Made by a program: the position numbers and the translations under genes. The notes below the pieces were generated by a model. The model had not been told where the DNA came from. It did no database searches and saw only the letters and a list, made by a program, of their open reading frames with translations. Below, piece after piece: positions 35,439 through 47,936 of a DNA stretch of 64,000 nucleotides. Source of the stretch: a bacterium (GTDB lineage Bacteria; Pseudomonadota; Alphaproteobacteria; Micavibrionales; UBA2020). The stretch lies in contig JAQSDV010000007.1 of the NCBI GenBank assembly GCA_029945425.1, positions 342,325-406,324 of the forward strand. Reading direction: 5' to 3'. Each line of letters opens with the position of its first letter. The first letter of the stretch is position 1.

Positions 35439-37109
35439 ATGCCCACCGATATTGAAATCGCCCAGCACGCCAAGATGCAGCGCATCACCCCGCTGGCCGC
35501 CGCGAAGCTGGGGATTGCGGAGGAGCATCTGGAGCCTTACGGGCATTTCAAGGCCAAGGTGTCGCTGGGTCACATAGACACGCTGAAGGACAGGCCCGAC
35601 GGTAAATTGATTTTGGTCACGGCAATCAGCCCGACGCCGCCCGGCGAAGGCAAGACGACAACAACCGTGGGATTGGGCGACGCGCTGCAGCATATCGGCA
35701 AGAAAACGATGATCTGCCTGCGCGAACCTTCGCTCGGCCCTGTATTCGGATTAAAGGGTGGCGCTGCCGGCGGCGGCTATGCGCAGATCGTGCCGATGGA
35801 GGATATCAACCTGCATTTCACGGGCGATTTTTCGGCAATCGCCCTTGCCAATAACCTGCTTTCCGCGCTGCTGGACAACCATATCCATCACGGAAATGCG
35901 CTGGATATCGATGTGCGCCGCATCGTGTGGAAACGCGTGATGGACATGAACGACCGCGCGCTGCGCGATATCGTCGTATCCTTGGGCGGCACGGGCAACG
36001 GGTATCCGCGTCAGGATGGCTTTGACATCGTCGTGGCATCCGAAGTGATGGCGATTTTCTGCCTTGCGACATCCATTGACGACCTGAAAAAACGCCTCGG
36101 CAATATCGTCGTCGCCTATACGCGCGGCAATAAGCCCGTCCTTGCCCGCGACCTGCAGGCGGATGGTGCGATGACTGTGCTGCTGCGCGCGGCGCTGGCG
36201 CCCAATCTGGTGCAGACGCTGGAAAACTGCCCGGCCTTTGTCCATGGCGGCCCGTTTGCGAATATCGCGCATGGCTGCAATTCGGTCATCTCGACCAAGG
36301 CCGCGCTGAAGCTGGCCGATTATGTGGTGACGGAGGCGGGTTTCGGCGCAGACCTGGGCGCGGAAAAATTCATCGACATCAAATGCCGCAAAAGCGGTCT
36401 GCGCCCGTCGGCCGCCGTCATCGTCGCGACCATTCGCGCGCTGAAATACCATGGCGGGGCGGACCTCAAGACGCTGACGCAGGAGAATCTTGCCGCGCTT
36501 GATGCGGGCATGATCAATCTGGAGCGCCACGTCGATAACGTGCAGCGCGTCTATGGCGTGCCATGCGTCGTTGCAATCAACCATTTCACCAGCGACACCG
36601 ATGCCGAAGTTGCGATGATCAAGCAGCGCATGACGGCGCTGGGCGTTGAGACCGTGCTGGCGACGCATTGGGCGAATGGAGGCAAAGGGGCGACCGATCT
36701 TGCCCATGCCGTAGTCGCGTTGTGCGAGAAAGGCGCGAAAGCGCATTTCGTGTACGAAGACAGCGACAATTTATGGGTCAAGGTCGGCAAGATCGCGCAG
36801 CGCGTTTACCGCGCCGCATCGGTCGATGCGAATGCCAAGGTGCGCGCGCAGATCGACAAGCTGCAGGAAAGCGGTTACGGCCATTACCCCGTCTGCATCG
36901 CCAAGACGCAGTATTCATTTTCGACAGATGTGCAGTTGCGCGGCGCGCCGGAGGGGCATGTGCTGGATATCCGCGAAGTGCGCCTCGCGGCTGGTGCCGA
37001 ATTCATCGTCATGGTCTGCGGCGACATCATGACAATGCCGGGATTGCCGAAAATCCCGGCCGCCAACCAGATCGACCTTGTTGACGGCAAAGTACAGGGG
37101 CTATTTTAA
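35439..37109 (+). CDS. fhs: formate-tetrahydrofolate ligase
   Basis: Fhs joins formate to tetrahydrofolate using ATP and feeds one-carbon units into purine, fMet and serine synthesis. The 556-aa protein is of usual length. It has the P-loop TPPGEGKTT (residues 66-74), the folate-site [22 protein letters not shown], and the FTGDFSAI motif. It is monocistronic, with a 228-bp upstream gap. Confidence 0.97.
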   Translation: MPTDIEIAQHAKMQRITPLAAAKLGIAEEHLEPYGHFKAKVSLGHIDTLKDRPDGKLILVTAISPTPPGEGKTTTTVGLGDALQHIGKKTMICLREPSLGPVFGLKGGAAGGGYAQIVPMEDINLHFTGDFSAIALANNLLSALLDNHIHHGNALDIDVRRIVWKRVMDMNDRALRDIVVSLGGTGNGYPRQDGFDIVVASEVMAIFCLATSIDDLKKRLGNIVVAYTRGNKPVLARDLQADGAMTVLLRAALAPNLVQTLENCPAFVHGGPFANIAHGCNSVISTKAALKLADYVVTEAGFGADLGAEKFIDIKCRKSGLRPSAAVIVATIRALKYHGGADLKTLTQENLAALDAGMINLERHVDNVQRVYGVPCVVAINHFTSDTDAEVAMIKQRMTALGVETVLATHWANGGKGATDLAHAVVALCEKGAKAHFVYEDSDNLWVKVGKIAQRVYRAASVDANAKVRAQIDKLQESGYGHYPVCIAKTQYSFSTDVQLRGAPEGHVLDIREVRLAAGAEFIVMVCGDIMTMPGLPKIPAANQIDLVDGKVQGLF

Positions 37110-37155
37110 AAACCCGCATCCTTCCGCGAAGGCCTGCGTCCTAATTGGTACTTCC

Positions 37156-40100
37156 CTATTGAACGATCAGGTTGCCGCTGGCGACCAGTGCATTTTCGTT
37201 GGTAAGGCCCGTGATGCCCGTGAGCGTTGCGATCTGCACAAATCCGAAGGCACCGCCCGTGCCGTCGCGGTCGACGCTGACGCTGCTGTTCGCGCCTGCA
37301 TTCGTGATCTGCACAAATGCCGTGAGGGCGTCTACGAGCGGATCATAGGCCGAGAGCATGTCGGAAAGGTCGAGCGCATCACCCTGACCGAGGTTGAAAT
37401 CGGACACGACGTCGATGTTGTTATACGCGGACGACGCCTCGAAAACGAATACGTCGCCTTCGGTGCCGCCCGTCATTGTATCAAGCCCGTCGCCGCCGAA
37501 AAGGATGTCGCTGCCCGTGCCGCCCTGCAGGATGTCATTGGCGGTGCCGCCGTCCAGCGTGTTGTCCGCGCCATTGCCGACCAGCGTATTGGCAAGCGCG
37601 TTGCCGAAACCGTTGATCGCGCCCGCGCCCGTCAATGTCAAGTTCTCGATATTCGCGAACAGGAAATGACTGGCGCTGGCAAGAACGATGTCGGTGCCCG
37701 CGCCAACCGCTTCGCTCACGAAATCCGCCGCGTCGTCGACGATGTAGGTATCGTTCCCCGTGCCGCCTATCATCGTATCCGCCCCAAGGCCGCCATCCAG
37801 CGTATTCACGGCTGTATTGCCCGTCAGGATATTGGCGAGCGCGTTGCCCGTGCCGTTAATGACGCCCGCACCCGTCAGGGTCAGGCTTTCGACATCGTCG
37901 GCAAGGGTGAAAGTGACGCTCGACTGTACAAGATCAATCCCTTCGTTTGCTGCCTCGAAAACAACATCGCCTGCGTTGTCGACGACATACGTATCATTCC
38001 CGAGCCCGCCGCCCATGGAATCCGCGCCGGTACCGCCGTTGAGCGTATTAGCGGCGGAGTTACCGGTCAGCGTGTTGTTGAGCGTGTTGCCCGTCCCGTT
38101 GATGACCGCAGCGCCGGTAAGGACCAGCGTCTCCACGTTGTTTGAAAGCGTGTAGGTTACGGCTGACAGGATGGTGTCATTCCCCTCCGACAGGTTTTCG
38201 GTCACGATATCCGTCGTCGCGTCGATAACATAGGTGTCGTTGCCGAGACCGCCTATCATCGTATCCGTACCCGCGTCGCCATCGAGCGTATTCGCCGCCG
38301 CATTGCCGGTCAGGGTGTTCGCAAGTGCGTTGCCGGTGCCGTTGATAGCGCCAGCGCCGATGAGGGTCAGGTTTTCAACGTTGGTGAACAGTGCATGGGA
38401 GATACTGGCGAATACGGCATCCGTGCCCTCGCCCACTGCTTCCTGCACCAGGTCCGCCGCATCATCTATGACGTACGAGTCGTTGCCCAGCCCGCCTGCG
38501 AGCGTATCCGCCCCCGCACCCCCGTCAAGCGTATTGGCGGCGGTGTTGCCTGTCAGAATGTTATTGAGGCTGTTGCCGGTGCCGTTGATGACGCCCGCAC
38601 CGGTCAATACCAGGTTTTCAACCTCTGCCCCGATGGCATAGCTGACCGAGGCGCGCGCGGTGTCGATACCTTCGCCCGCAGATTCCATGATGCTGTCACC
38701 GATATTATCGATGATGTAAATGTCGTTGCCCAGGCCGCCGGATAACAGATCCGCGCCCGCGCCGCCGTCAAGCGTGTTGACGTTGGTATTGCCATCGATC
38801 ACGTTATCCGCCGTGTTGCCCGTGCCGTTGACGGCAGCGGCGCCGGTGATGTACAGATTTTCGACGTTTGCGGTCAGCGTGTAGCTGATGCCGGAACGCA
38901 CGCTATCGACGCCTTCAGCGGCGTTTTCGTTCACGATGTCGCCCACATCATCGACAATATAGGTATCATTACCATTCGCGCCCGCGAGCGTATCCGCGCC
39001 CGCACCGCCGTCCAGAGTGTTTGCCGCCGCGTTGCCGGTCAGTATGTTGACCGCCGCATTCCCCGTGCCGTTGATCGCGCTCACACCGGTGAGGGTCAGG
39101 TTTTCAACGTTGGTGAACAGCGCATGGGAGATGCTGGAGAATACCGCGTCCGTGCCCTCGCCAACCGCTTCCTGCACCAGATCCGCCACATCATCTATGA
39201 CGTAAGAGTCGTTGCCCAGCCCGCCTGCAAGCGTATCCGCGCCCGCACCACCGTCGAGCGTGTTGGCGGCGGTGTTGCCGGTCAGCATGTTATCGAGGCT
39301 GTTGCCGGTGCCGTTGATGATACCTACACCGGTCAATACCAGATTTTCAACCTCCGCGCCGATGGCATAGCTGGCCGAAGCGCGTGCGGTGTCGACGCCT
39401 TCGCCTGCCGCTTCGATAATGCTGTCGCCGATATTGTCGATGATATAAATGTCGTTGCCGACGCCGCCTGACAGCAGGTCCGCGCCCGCGCCGCCGTCGA
39501 GTGTGTTGACGTTGGTGTTACCGTCTATAATGTTATCAGCCGCGTTGCCTGTGCCGTTAACAGCGGCGGCACCGGTGATATACAGATTTTCGACGTTTGC
39601 GGCCAGTGTGTAGCTGATAGCGGAACGCACGCTGTCCACGCCTTCGGCGGCGTTTTCGTTCACCATGTCGCCCACATCATCGACAATATAAGTGTCATTA
39701 CCATTCGCGCCCGCGAGCGTATCCGCGCCCGCGCCGCCGTCCAGAGTGTTGGCCGCGGTGTTGCCGCTGATAATGTTGACCGCGGCGTTGCCGGTGCCAT
39801 TAATCGCGGCCGCGCCAGTCAAGGTCAGGTTCTCAACGTTCGCGAACAGCGCATGGGAGAGGCTGGAGAATACCGCGTCCGTACCCTCGCCCACCGCTTC
39901 CTGCACCAGATCCGCCGCATCATCTATGACGTAAGAATCGTTACCCAGCCCGCCCGCGAGCGTATCCGCCCCCGCGCCGCCGTCGAGCGTGTTGGCGGCG
40001 GTGTTGCCGGTCAGCATGTTATCGAGGCTGTTGCCGGTGCCGTTGATGATGCCAGCGCCGGTCAATACCAGATTTTCAACTTCGGCTCCGATTGTATAGC

Positions 40101-43100
40101 TGACAGAGGTACGCGCGGTGTCGATACCTTCGCCTGCGGCTTCCATGATGCTGTCGCCGATATTGTCGATGATGTAAATGTCGTTGCCGACACCGCCGGA
40201 CAACTGGTCCGCGCCTGCGCCGCCATCGAGCGTGTTGACGTTGGTATTTCCGCTGATCACGTTATCCGCCGCGTTGCCCGTGCCGTTGATGGCGGCCGCG
40301 CCCGTCAGCTGCAGGTTTTCGATGTTTGCAGCCAGCGTGTAGCTGAGGGAGGTACGCACGTTATCTGTGCCCTCGGCCGCGTTTTCGTTCGCCACATCGC
40401 CTGCGTCATCGACAATATAGGTATCATCGCCGTTACCGCCCGCGAGCGTATCCGCCCCCGCGCCGCCATCGAGTGTATTCGCAGCCGCGTTACCCGTCAG
40501 TATGTTGACCGCCGCAGTACCCGCGCCGTTGATGGCGCCCACGCCGGTAAGGGTGAGGTTTTCGACTTCCGCGCTCAAATTATAGGTGATGCTCGACTGC
40601 ACGGTATCCGTGCCACCGCCTGCGATTTCGATCACGCTGTCCAGAACACTGTCGACGACATAGGTGTCGTTGCCCGCGCCGCCTGTCATTGTGTCGGCAC
40701 CTGCGCCGCCATTCAGGGTATTGGCCGCCGTATTACCGGTCAGGATATTGTCGCCCCCGTTACCAGTGCCGTTCACAGCGGCAACGCCTGTCAGCACCAG
40801 CGTTTCGATATTGGATGACAAAGTATATGTAACAGCGGAGGAAACGCTGTCCGTTCCCTCGCCCGCGATTTCGATGACGAGGTCGCCTGCGTTATCGACT
40901 ATATATACGTCGTTGCCATCACCGCCCGCCAGCGTGTCCGCGCCGATGCCGCCGTCGAGCGTGTTGGCAGAAAGGTTGCCCGTAATCGCATTCACATCCG
41001 TATTGCCGGTGCCGTTCACGACAGCAAAGCCGCCCAGGACAAGATTTTCGACGTTTGCGCTCAAGGTAAAGCTGACGGTCGATTGCACGGTGTCGTTGCC
41101 GCTGGCTGCATTTTCGCTTACGATGTCACCCGCGATGTCGACGATATAGACATCGTCGCCCGCGCCGCCGATCAGCGTATCCGCGCCGCCTGCGCCATCC
41201 AGCGTATTGCCGGCACTGTTGCCGGTAATGATATTTACGTCGCTGTTGCCTGTCGCGTTCAACGCTGCAAGCCCAGTCAGTGTCAGGTTTTCGACATTCG
41301 CTTCGAGAATATGGCTCAGGGAGGACAGAATTACGTCGGTGCCCGCGCCGAAGGCTTCCTGCACAAGGTCGCCCGCGTTATCGATGATATAGGTATCATT
41401 GCCCGTGCCGCCCGACATGGTATCCGCGCCAGCGCCGCCATCCAGCGTATTGGCGGCCGTATTACCCGTCAAAATATTGACAAGTGTGTTGCCCGTTCCG
41501 TTGACAGCCGCAATGCCCGTCAGCACCAGGTCTTCCAAATTCGCGCCCAGCACATAGCTGGTAGATGCGTTGACGGTATCAGTGCCCGCCGATGCAGCCT
41601 CGACCACCACATCGCCCGCGTCATCCACAATATAGGTATCGTCATCTGCGCCACCCGCGAGCGTATCCGCGCCCAAGCCGCCGTCAAGCGTATTCGCGCC
41701 CGCATTACCGGTAATTGTATTGATGCCCGTATTGCCGGTGCCGTTAATGTCGGCAACGCCCGTCAGCAGCAGGTTTTCAAGCGCCACAGAGAGCGTAAAG
41801 CTTGCCGAAGCCTGTACCGTATCCTGACCTTCACCCACGTTTTCGATGATGACGTCAAGCGCATCGACAATATACAAATCGTCGCCCGCACCGCCCGCGA
41901 GCGTATCCACGCCCGCACCGCCGTCGAGCGTGTTGGCGCCAGTGTTGCCGGTGATGCTATTCGCCGCAGCATTGCCGGTGCCGTTGATGACGGCCGCGCC
42001 TGTCAGCTGCAGGTTCTCAACCTCCGCGCCCAGAACAAAACTGACTGCCGACAGAACGCGGTCGGTGCCTTCGCCTGCATTTTCGCTCACAGTGTCGAGC
42101 GCGCTATCGACAACATAGGTATCATCGCCGGCGCCGCCCGCGAGCGCATCCGCGCCAGCATCGCCGTCGAGCGTGTTGGCGCCGGTATTTCCCGTGATGC
42201 TGTTCGCATCTGCGTTGCCCGTCCCGTTGATGGCGGCAGCACCTGTCAAAACGAGGTTTTCGATGTTCACGCCGAGGGTATAGCTGCTGGCGGTCTGGAC
42301 GGTATCGGTGCCCGACACCGCCGCCTCGACCACGACATCACCTACATCATCCAGAATGTAAAAGTCGTTGCCCGCACCGCCCGCCAGCGTATCCGCGCCA
42401 GCACCACCGTCGAGCGTGTTTGCGCCCGAATTGCCTGTAATGCTGTTGGATGCCGCGTTGCCCGTGCCGTTGATAGCGGCCGCGCCTGTCAGCACAAGAT
42501 TTTCAAGATCCGCGCTTAACGTATAGCTGGCAGCAGTCTGTACCGTATCGCTGCCCTGTCCCGAAGTCTCGATAATGACATCTGCCGCATCGTCAATCAC
42601 ATAGGTGTCGTCGCCGTCACCGCCGATCAGCGTATCGGTACCGCCGCCGCCGTTGAGGGTATTTGCCGCCGCATTTCCGGTGAGCGTGTTGTTCGATGCG
42701 TTACCGGTCAGGTTGATCGCTGCAGCGCCAGTCAGAACCATGTTTTCAAGGCTGGCGGAGAGGGTATAGGCGATGGAGGTATAGACAGTGTCCATCCCCT
42801 CGCCGGTTTTTTCGGTGATGGTGTCGAGTGCGTCGTCAATGATGTAGGTATCATCACCCAGCCCGCCCGCCATTTTGTCCGCGCCCGCGCCGCCGTCGAG
42901 CGTGTTCGCGCCCGCATTTCCGGTTAGCACGTTCCCCAGACTATTGCCTGTTGCATCAATTGCAGCTGTACCGGTCAAGGTCAGATTTTCGAGGTTCGCG
43001 CCGAGGGTATAGGAAGCACCTGCACGCACCGTATCCGTTCCCTGCGCCGCCAGTTCATTCACGATATCGCCAGCATCGTCGACCACATAAGTGTCGCTGC

Positions 43101-45036
43101 CATTGCCGCCCGTCATGGTATCTGCGCCCACCATCCCATCCAGCGTGTTGGTGCCGCTGTTGCCCGTCAGGATGTTCGCAAGGCCGTTGCCCGTTGCATT
43201 GACGCTGGTGGTGCCTGTCAAAGTAAGGTTTTCGATATTCGCGCCCAGCACATAGCTGATGGCGGAGCGCACGAGATCTGCACCTTCGCCCGAAAGCTCG
43301 GTCACGACATCCGTCAACACATCGACGTCATAGGTATCATCCCCTAAACCGCCGATCATCGTATCGATGCCCATGCCACCGTTCAGCGTGTCGTTGCCGG
43401 CATCGCCGGTCAGGATATTGTTTTTGGCATTCCCGGTAATGACGTTATCCAGCGCGTTGCCCGTGCCGTTGATCACAAGCAAGCCGCCAAGAACGAGGTT
43501 TTCAAGTTCCGCGCCAAGGGTGTAGCTGCTGCTGGCATTCACGGTATCCACGCCGCCGCCGGCTGTTTCTGAAATGACATCCGCAGCGTTGTCGACCACA
43601 TAGGTATCATTACCGTCACCACCGATCATGACATCTGCGCCCGCACCGCCATTCAGGGTGTTGTTCAGCGCATTTCCCGTGAGCGTGTTATTGAGCGTGT
43701 TGCCGCTCCCGTTCAGGGCGGCGCCCGCGAGAATGAGGTTTTCGATATTCGTAGCCAGCCCATAGCTGACGCTGGCAATGACCAGATCCGTGCCTAGCCC
43801 CGTTGCCTCGACTACTGTATCGCCGACATTGTCCACCATGAACGTGTCGCCGCCATCGCCGCCTGACATCCGGTCGCGACCCAGCCCGCCATCCAGCGTG
43901 TTCGATCCCGCGTTACCCGTCAGCGCGTTATCAAGCGCGTTGCCGGTGCCGTCAATTGCGGCGGTACCAGTCAGGACAAGATTCTCGATATTCGCACCCA
44001 GTATTGTCGTGGCAGCAGTATTCACGACGTCGATGCCTGCGGCAAGGTTTTCGACGATCACATCGCCAGCGTCATCGACGAAATAGACGTCGTTGCCGCC
44101 CCCGCCCGCCATCATATCGGCACCGCCGTTGCCGTTCAGCGTGTTGATGCCCGCATTGCCGATCAGCGTATTCGCACCCGCATTTCCGAAAGCATTGGCG
44201 ATGCCGGTTCCGGTCAGGACAAGATTCTCGATGTCCGCGCCAAGCGTGAATGTTACCATCGAGCGGACGGTGTCATTGCCTTCGCCCGCGCCTTCAATGA
44301 CTGTTTCGCCGAGCACGTCGACAACATAGGTGTCATCGCCCTGCCCGCCCAGCATGGCGTCTTTGCCCTTGCCGCCGTCGAGCGTGTCATTGCCGCCAAG
44401 CCCGGCGAGCGTATTAACGGCATTGTTGCCGGTTATTGTGTTGTCGTCCGCGTTTCCGGTTCCTGACACGGCCGCGCTGAGGAGCAGCAGATTTTCGATG
44501 TTGTCGCCGAGTGTGTAAGACATGACGCTGCGTACGGTATCGATACCGCCGCCCGCTTCCTCCGACGTCACTTCATTCAGATTATCGACTGTAAAAAAAT
44601 CGTTTCCCGCGCCGCCGATCATCGTATCCGCGCCGATGCCGCCGTCGAGCGTGTCATCGCCATCGCCGCCATCGAGGACGTTCACGCCGGCATTTCCGCG
44701 GATTGAATTGTTGAGCGCATTGCCGGTGCCGTCGATCGCGGCTGACCCCGTAAGTGTTAAATTTTCGACATTCGCCTGAAGCTCGTAGGAAACGGATGCG
44801 TTGACAAGGTCGGTGCCCTCGCCGCCGTTTTCGGCCACCACATCGCCTGCATCGTCGACGGTGTAAGTGTCATTGCCGACGCCGCCCGCAAGCGTGTCCA
44901 AGCCGATGCCGCCGTCGAGGAGGTCATCGCCCGCCCCGCCGCTGATCACGTCGTTTCCCGCCGCACCCCTGATGGTGTCCTTGATGGTCGTGCCATTCAA
45001 CACATCATCGCCGGAAGTGCCCGTTATGATCGCCAT
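37156..45036 (-). CDS. giant RTX repeat protein, probable type I secretion substrate
   Basis: The 2626-aa protein is almost entirely tandem repeats of 81 residues; I count about 30. Each unit has a calcium-binding RTX turn ([19 protein letters not shown] nonapeptides), then a GNDTYxVDxxxDxVxE segment, and a beta stretch ending ENLxLTGxxxINGTGNxxxN. There is no signal peptide. The C-terminal ~70 residues ([12 protein letters not shown]... to ...VASGNLIVQ) resemble the C-terminal type I secretion target domain and are similar to the end of the protein at 47937. It is probably a surface or extracellular adhesin-like protein folding on calcium. The long plus-strand frames here are antisense shadows. 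Confidence 0.92.
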   Translation of the reverse strand: MAIITGTSGDDVLNGTTIKDTIRGAAGNDVISGGAGDDLLDGGIGLDTLAGGVGNDTYTVDDAGDVVAENGGEGTDLVNASVSYELQANVENLTLTGSAAIDGTGNALNNSIRGNAGVNVLDGGDGDDTLDGGIGADTMIGGAGNDFFTVDNLNEVTSEEAGGGIDTVRSVMSYTLGDNIENLLLLSAAVSGTGNADDNTITGNNAVNTLAGLGGNDTLDGGKGKDAMLGGQGDDTYVVDVLGETVIEGAGEGNDTVRSMVTFTLGADIENLVLTGTGIANAFGNAGANTLIGNAGINTLNGNGGADMMAGGGGNDVYFVDDAGDVIVENLAAGIDVVNTAATTILGANIENLVLTGTAAIDGTGNALDNALTGNAGSNTLDGGLGRDRMSGGDGGDTFMVDNVGDTVVEATGLGTDLVIASVSYGLATNIENLILAGAALNGSGNTLNNTLTGNALNNTLNGGAGADVMIGGDGNDTYVVDNAADVISETAGGGVDTVNASSSYTLGAELENLVLGGLLVINGTGNALDNVITGNAKNNILTGDAGNDTLNGGMGIDTMIGGLGDDTYDVDVLTDVVTELSGEGADLVRSAISYVLGANIENLTLTGTTSVNATGNGLANILTGNSGTNTLDGMVGADTMTGGNGSDTYVVDDAGDIVNELAAQGTDTVRAGASYTLGANLENLTLTGTAAIDATGNSLGNVLTGNAGANTLDGGAGADKMAGGLGDDTYIIDDALDTITEKTGEGMDTVYTSIAYTLSASLENMVLTGAAAINLTGNASNNTLTGNAAANTLNGGGGTDTLIGGDGDDTYVIDDAADVIIETSGQGSDTVQTAASYTLSADLENLVLTGAAAINGTGNAASNSITGNSGANTLDGGAGADTLAGGAGNDFYILDDVGDVVVEAAVSGTDTVQTASSYTLGVNIENLVLTGAAAINGTGNADANSITGNTGANTLDGDAGADALAGGAGDDTYVVDSALDTVSENAGEGTDRVLSAVSFVLGAEVENLQLTGAAVINGTGNAAANSITGNTGANTLDGGAGVDTLAGGAGDDLYIVDALDVIIENVGEGQDTVQASASFTLSVALENLLLTGVADINGTGNTGINTITGNAGANTLDGGLGADTLAGGADDDTYIVDDAGDVVVEAASAGTDTVNASTSYVLGANLEDLVLTGIAAVNGTGNTLVNILTGNTAANTLDGGAGADTMSGGTGNDTYIIDNAGDLVQEAFGAGTDVILSSLSHILEANVENLTLTGLAALNATGNSDVNIITGNSAGNTLDGAGGADTLIGGAGDDVYIVDIAGDIVSENAASGNDTVQSTVSFTLSANVENLVLGGFAVVNGTGNTDVNAITGNLSANTLDGGIGADTLAGGDGNDVYIVDNAGDLVIEIAGEGTDSVSSAVTYTLSSNIETLVLTGVAAVNGTGNGGDNILTGNTAANTLNGGAGADTMTGGAGNDTYVVDSVLDSVIEIAGGGTDTVQSSITYNLSAEVENLTLTGVGAINGAGTAAVNILTGNAAANTLDGGAGADTLAGGNGDDTYIVDDAGDVANENAAEGTDNVRTSLSYTLAANIENLQLTGAAAINGTGNAADNVISGNTNVNTLDGGAGADQLSGGVGNDIYIIDNIGDSIMEAAGEGIDTARTSVSYTIGAEVENLVLTGAGIINGTGNSLDNMLTGNTAANTLDGGAGADTLAGGLGNDSYVIDDAADLVQEAVGEGTDAVFSSLSHALFANVENLTLTGAAAINGTGNAAVNIISGNTAANTLDGGAGADTLAGANGNDTYIVDDVGDMVNENAAEGVDSVRSAISYTLAANVENLYITGAAAVNGTGNAADNIIDGNTNVNTLDGGAGADLLSGGVGNDIYIIDNIGDSIIEAAGEGVDTARASASYAIGAEVENLVLTGVGIINGTGNSLDNMLTGNTAANTLDGGAGADTLAGGLGNDSYVIDDVADLVQEAVGEGTDAVFSSISHALFTNVENLTLTGVSAINGTGNAAVNILTGNAAANTLDGGAGADTLAGANGNDTYIVDDVGDIVNENAAEGVDSVRSGISYTLTANVENLYITGAAAVNGTGNTADNVIDGNTNVNTLDGGAGADLLSGGLGNDIYIIDNIGDSIMESAGEGIDTARASVSYAIGAEVENLVLTGAGVINGTGNSLNNILTGNTAANTLDGGAGADTLAGGLGNDSYVIDDAADLVQEAVGEGTDAVFASISHALFTNVENLTLIGAGAINGTGNALANTLTGNAAANTLDGDAGTDTMIGGLGNDTYVIDATTDIVTENLSEGNDTILSAVTYTLSNNVETLVLTGAAVINGTGNTLNNTLTGNSAANTLNGGTGADSMGGGLGNDTYVVDNAGDVVFEAANEGIDLVQSSVTFTLADDVESLTLTGAGVINGTGNALANILTGNTAVNTLDGGLGADTMIGGTGNDTYIVDDAADFVSEAVGAGTDIVLASASHFLFANIENLTLTGAGAINGFGNALANTLVGNGADNTLDGGTANDILQGGTGSDILFGGDGLDTMTGGTEGDVFVFEASSAYNNIDVVSDFNLGQGDALDLSDMLSAYDPLVDALTAFVQITNAGANSSVSVDRDGTGGAFGFVQIATLTGITGLTNENALVASGNLIVQ
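38280..40480. repeat. 729-bp higher-order tandem repeat within the RTX gene
   Basis: Groups of three 81-residue units recur as blocks. The same landmark (CATGGGA with near-identical flanks) occurs at 38394, 39123 and 39852, exactly 729 bp apart. The blocks differ by few bases, whereas single units elsewhere in the gene are more diverged, so this part was amplified recently. Limits are approximate. Confidence 0.85.
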
Positions 45037-45304
45037 CCGTCATCCCCCAAACTCGGCCACGCGAGTATCCTCCTTTAAGGCTAAACTGAACGAATTAAGC
45101 CTTTATTAAGAAAGAACGCCTCTCGTTAATATATGCAATGTGTATGCCATTTTAAGTTAGGGGAAATAGTCGTTACTTCAACGTGCTGCCGCGATTCCGG
45201 TTGGTTTAAACTACGTTTTTATGTTTATTTGGCGACGTCACCTCATTCATCCTGTTTTCCGGCACCGAAAACAGGCATATTCTTCCTTCCCGCGGTCACG
45301 GAAA

Positions 45305-47083
45305 ATGAAAATGGCAGCCCCCCGACAAAATCTCGGCTTTCTCGACGTCCTGCGCTTTGCGGCAGGTTACTGGAAACGGCAGCCGAAGCGGCTCTCCATC
45401 GTGCTGGGTTTCCTGCTGCTGGGTGCGGCGGTCGAGACGTATCTGCCCAACGCGCTGGCGGCGTTCCTTGGCGCGATCCGTCAGGAAGCGGGGCATGACG
45501 CAATCACGAATTGCCTGCTGCTGTTCCTTGGCCTTTATCTGGTGCAGGCGCTGATCTTTGCCGGCACATACCGCGTTTATAACGTTTTCGAGACCTACCT
45601 TTTCAAGGATGTGCTGGACGATGCCTTCGCGCATGTCTACCGGCTGCCGGAGCCTTATTTCTCGAATACCTTCATGGGTTCGATCATTTCCAAGATCAAC
45701 CGCGCGCGCAACAAGATCGAGACCTTCGAAGACCAGATCATCCTGCGTATCTTCCCGACCTTCGTGGTACTGACAGGCACCATCATTTTCCTTTCGATGC
45801 AGTTTCCGATGCTGGCGCTGCTCATGACCATCTATCTGGTCGTTCTTGCCTGCGCGAGCGCGTATCTGGTGTTCCATGTCTCCGGCCCCGCGCAGGGCGA
45901 ATATGCGGTGGCGCAGGATCATTTCGGCGCGCATCTGGCCGACAGCGTGAGCGGTATCGCAACCGCCAAGGCCTATGCGCAGGAACACACCGAAGTCGGG
46001 CGTTTCGTCGATGTCACGGCGGCCTTACGCATCAAGAACGTGCGCGCTTACTTACGCGGCAACACGGCGGCCTTTGTGCAGCGCATGCTGCTGACCGGCA
46101 TGCTGGCGCTGCTGCTGGGCGGCGGGACATGGTACCTGTTCCAGGGTCGCGCGACGATCGAGGACATGGCGTATCTTGCCTTCGCCTATAACATTTTGCA
46201 GTCCTATATCCGCGACCTTGGCGAGAACATCAAGAACCTGCTGACGTCATCCTACGACCTGCACGCGATCATCGAGATCATGCGCGAGCCGCCGGAAGTG
46301 GCGGAAAAACCCGCCCTGCCCGCGCTGCAGATAAAGGCAGGCGCGATTACGTTCGAAAACGTGGCATTTACCTATCCCGGCAAGAACCGCCCGATTTTCA
46401 GCGGTTTTTCCATCGATATCCGCGCGGGCGAGCGCGTGGCGCTTGTCGGGCATTCCGGCAGCGGCAAGACGAGCTTCGTGCGTCTGCTGCAGCAAGTCTA
46501 TGGGTTACAAGAAGGCCGCATCACCGTCGACGGGCAGGACATCACACAAGGCTCGCGCCATTCCCTGCGCAGCGCCATCGCGCTTGTCCCGCAGGACCCG
46601 ATCCTGTTCCACCGGTCGCTGGCCGACAACATCGCCTATGGTCGCCCGGGTGCGGGGCTGGCGGCGGTGCGCGAGGCAGCACGTCAGGCGCATATCGACG
46701 ATTTCATCATGAAACTGCCCCAGCAATACGACACGCTGGTCGGCGAGCGCGGCATCAAGCTGTCGGGCGGGGAGCGCCAGCGCATCGCAATTGCCCGCGC
46801 GATACTGGCCGACCGCCCCGTGCTGATCCTCGACGAAGCCACCAGTTCGCTCGATTCCGAAAGCGAGCGTGCGATACAGGACGCGCTGCACACGCTGACG
46901 CATGGCCGTACATCGATCATGATCGCGCACCGCCTCTCCACCATCCTCGACGCCGACCGCATCATCGTGTTCGAGGAAGGAAGGATCGTGGAGGAAGGCA
47001 CGCATGACCAGCTGGTCAACCGCGCAAACGGCATCTATGCCGGCTTCTTCCGCCTGCAATCGGGCGGGTTTATCGCGGAATAG
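45305..47083 (+). CDS. ABC exporter, fused permease and ATPase
   Basis: This 592-aa half-transporter has six membrane helices (about residues 30-310), then a nucleotide-binding domain with Walker A GHSGSGKTS, signature LSGGERQR, Walker B VLILDEATSS and H-loop IAHRLST. It resembles MsbA/ATM1-type exporters and lacks the C39-like domain of HlyB. It lies between two RTX genes and could export them, but no membrane-fusion protein or TolC gene is adjacent. The start is ambiguous; ATG at 45305 or 45311 is preferred over 45221. Confidence 0.87.
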   Translation: MKMAAPRQNLGFLDVLRFAAGYWKRQPKRLSIVLGFLLLGAAVETYLPNALAAFLGAIRQEAGHDAITNCLLLFLGLYLVQALIFAGTYRVYNVFETYLFKDVLDDAFAHVYRLPEPYFSNTFMGSIISKINRARNKIETFEDQIILRIFPTFVVLTGTIIFLSMQFPMLALLMTIYLVVLACASAYLVFHVSGPAQGEYAVAQDHFGAHLADSVSGIATAKAYAQEHTEVGRFVDVTAALRIKNVRAYLRGNTAAFVQRMLLTGMLALLLGGGTWYLFQGRATIEDMAYLAFAYNILQSYIRDLGENIKNLLTSSYDLHAIIEIMREPPEVAEKPALPALQIKAGAITFENVAFTYPGKNRPIFSGFSIDIRAGERVALVGHSGSGKTSFVRLLQQVYGLQEGRITVDGQDITQGSRHSLRSAIALVPQDPILFHRSLADNIAYGRPGAGLAAVREAARQAHIDDFIMKLPQQYDTLVGERGIKLSGGERQRIAIARAILADRPVLILDEATSSLDSESERAIQDALHTLTHGRTSIMIAHRLSTILDADRIIVFEEGRIVEEGTHDQLVNRANGIYAGFFRLQSGGFIAE

Positions 47084-47084
47084 G

Positions 47085-47804
47085 TTATTTGCCGATAATG
47101 CCCAGTTTTACGGCCTTCATGAACGCCGCCCGCAACGTCGCCGTGCCCATTTTGATGCGAAAATTGCGTAAGTGAAATTTGATGGAGCTTTCGCTAATGC
47201 CGAGCGCGGCTGCAACCGCCGCCCTTTTATGCCCCCGCCAATACAAGTCAGCAACGTCCCTCTCGCGCCGCGTCAGTATTGACTGGCGTTGCGGCATAAC
47301 ATTGCGTTTTTCCAGCATGACATAGCATTTGTAAAACTGGCGGCTGATGATCTGCACCTGCGCGAGATTATCCTGACCGAGATCTGCTTTTCCGTGACTG
47401 GAGGCCGCGCCAATTCCCGCCAGTGTTCCGCGCTGCCCGTGCAAGGGAATGGCGATGCCGTTTTTCAGCCCGGCGGCATCGGCCTCGCGCATGCATATAT
47501 CCTGTTCCCGCGTCAATTTTCCCTGCAGGCTATCCCACAAAAAAGTTTCATCCGCCGCAGGCAGGTGATGGCGCACGGGATCAATGATTTCGTAATTGCG
47601 TGAATTGTAGTGCTGCATCCATTCATCCGGATATGTGCAAAAAATACCATGCTGCGGGGGACGGGCGATAGCGGGATGATCGGTCAGCAGGCTGAACACA
47701 ATCATATTGAACCCCCGCGCCGACATCGCCCGCCGGAAAATTCCGAATAGCTGCGGCGCGGTCGTCGCGCGGTGAGAAGCGGAAATGTATTCCTCAATCA
47801 TCAT
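47085..47804 (-). CDS. LuxR-type regulator with autoinducer-binding domain
   Basis: The 239-aa protein has an N-terminal autoinducer domain that keeps the usual contact residues (WMQHY, DPVRHH, FLWDSL; equivalent to Trp57, Tyr61, Asp70 and Trp85 of TraR) and a C-terminal GerE helix-turn-helix (LTRRERDVADLYWRGHKRAAVAAALGISESSIKFHLRN). It should sense an acyl-homoserine lactone or similar signal. No luxI-type synthase is in the window, so it is a solo here. It ends one base after the ABC exporter gene and may control the adjacent RTX genes. Confidence 0.9.
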   Translation of the reverse strand: MMIEEYISASHRATTAPQLFGIFRRAMSARGFNMIVFSLLTDHPAIARPPQHGIFCTYPDEWMQHYNSRNYEIIDPVRHHLPAADETFLWDSLQGKLTREQDICMREADAAGLKNGIAIPLHGQRGTLAGIGAASSHGKADLGQDNLAQVQIISRQFYKCYVMLEKRNVMPQRQSILTRRERDVADLYWRGHKRAAVAAALGISESSIKFHLRNFRIKMGTATLRAAFMKAVKLGIIGK

Positions 47805-47936
47805 GATTTTCTTTTACCTTTTGCGAGGCGATGTGGAAATGCACATGGGGCACGCGAATGTACACCCGCACTCGTTAACAACCGGTAAAGGGCCCCGGCT
47901 CTGGCCTATCGAGGCAAAGAACCGGCGCGGCCTTTT

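Noticed and set aside
35751..36746. 331-aa minus-strand frame
   Set aside because: It lies antisense within fhs, which is a full-length, well-conserved enzyme.
37394..44779. Many long plus-strand open frames across the RTX gene (the longest 478 aa at 41083-42519)
   Set aside because: They are antisense to a continuous 2626-aa repeat protein and owe their openness to the same 243-bp periodic GC-rich sequence; products are not protein-like.
37156..45036. Direct repeats suggesting a CRISPR array or satellite DNA
   Set aside because: The period is 243 bp, in frame, with RTX motifs; there are no short repeats with unique spacers.
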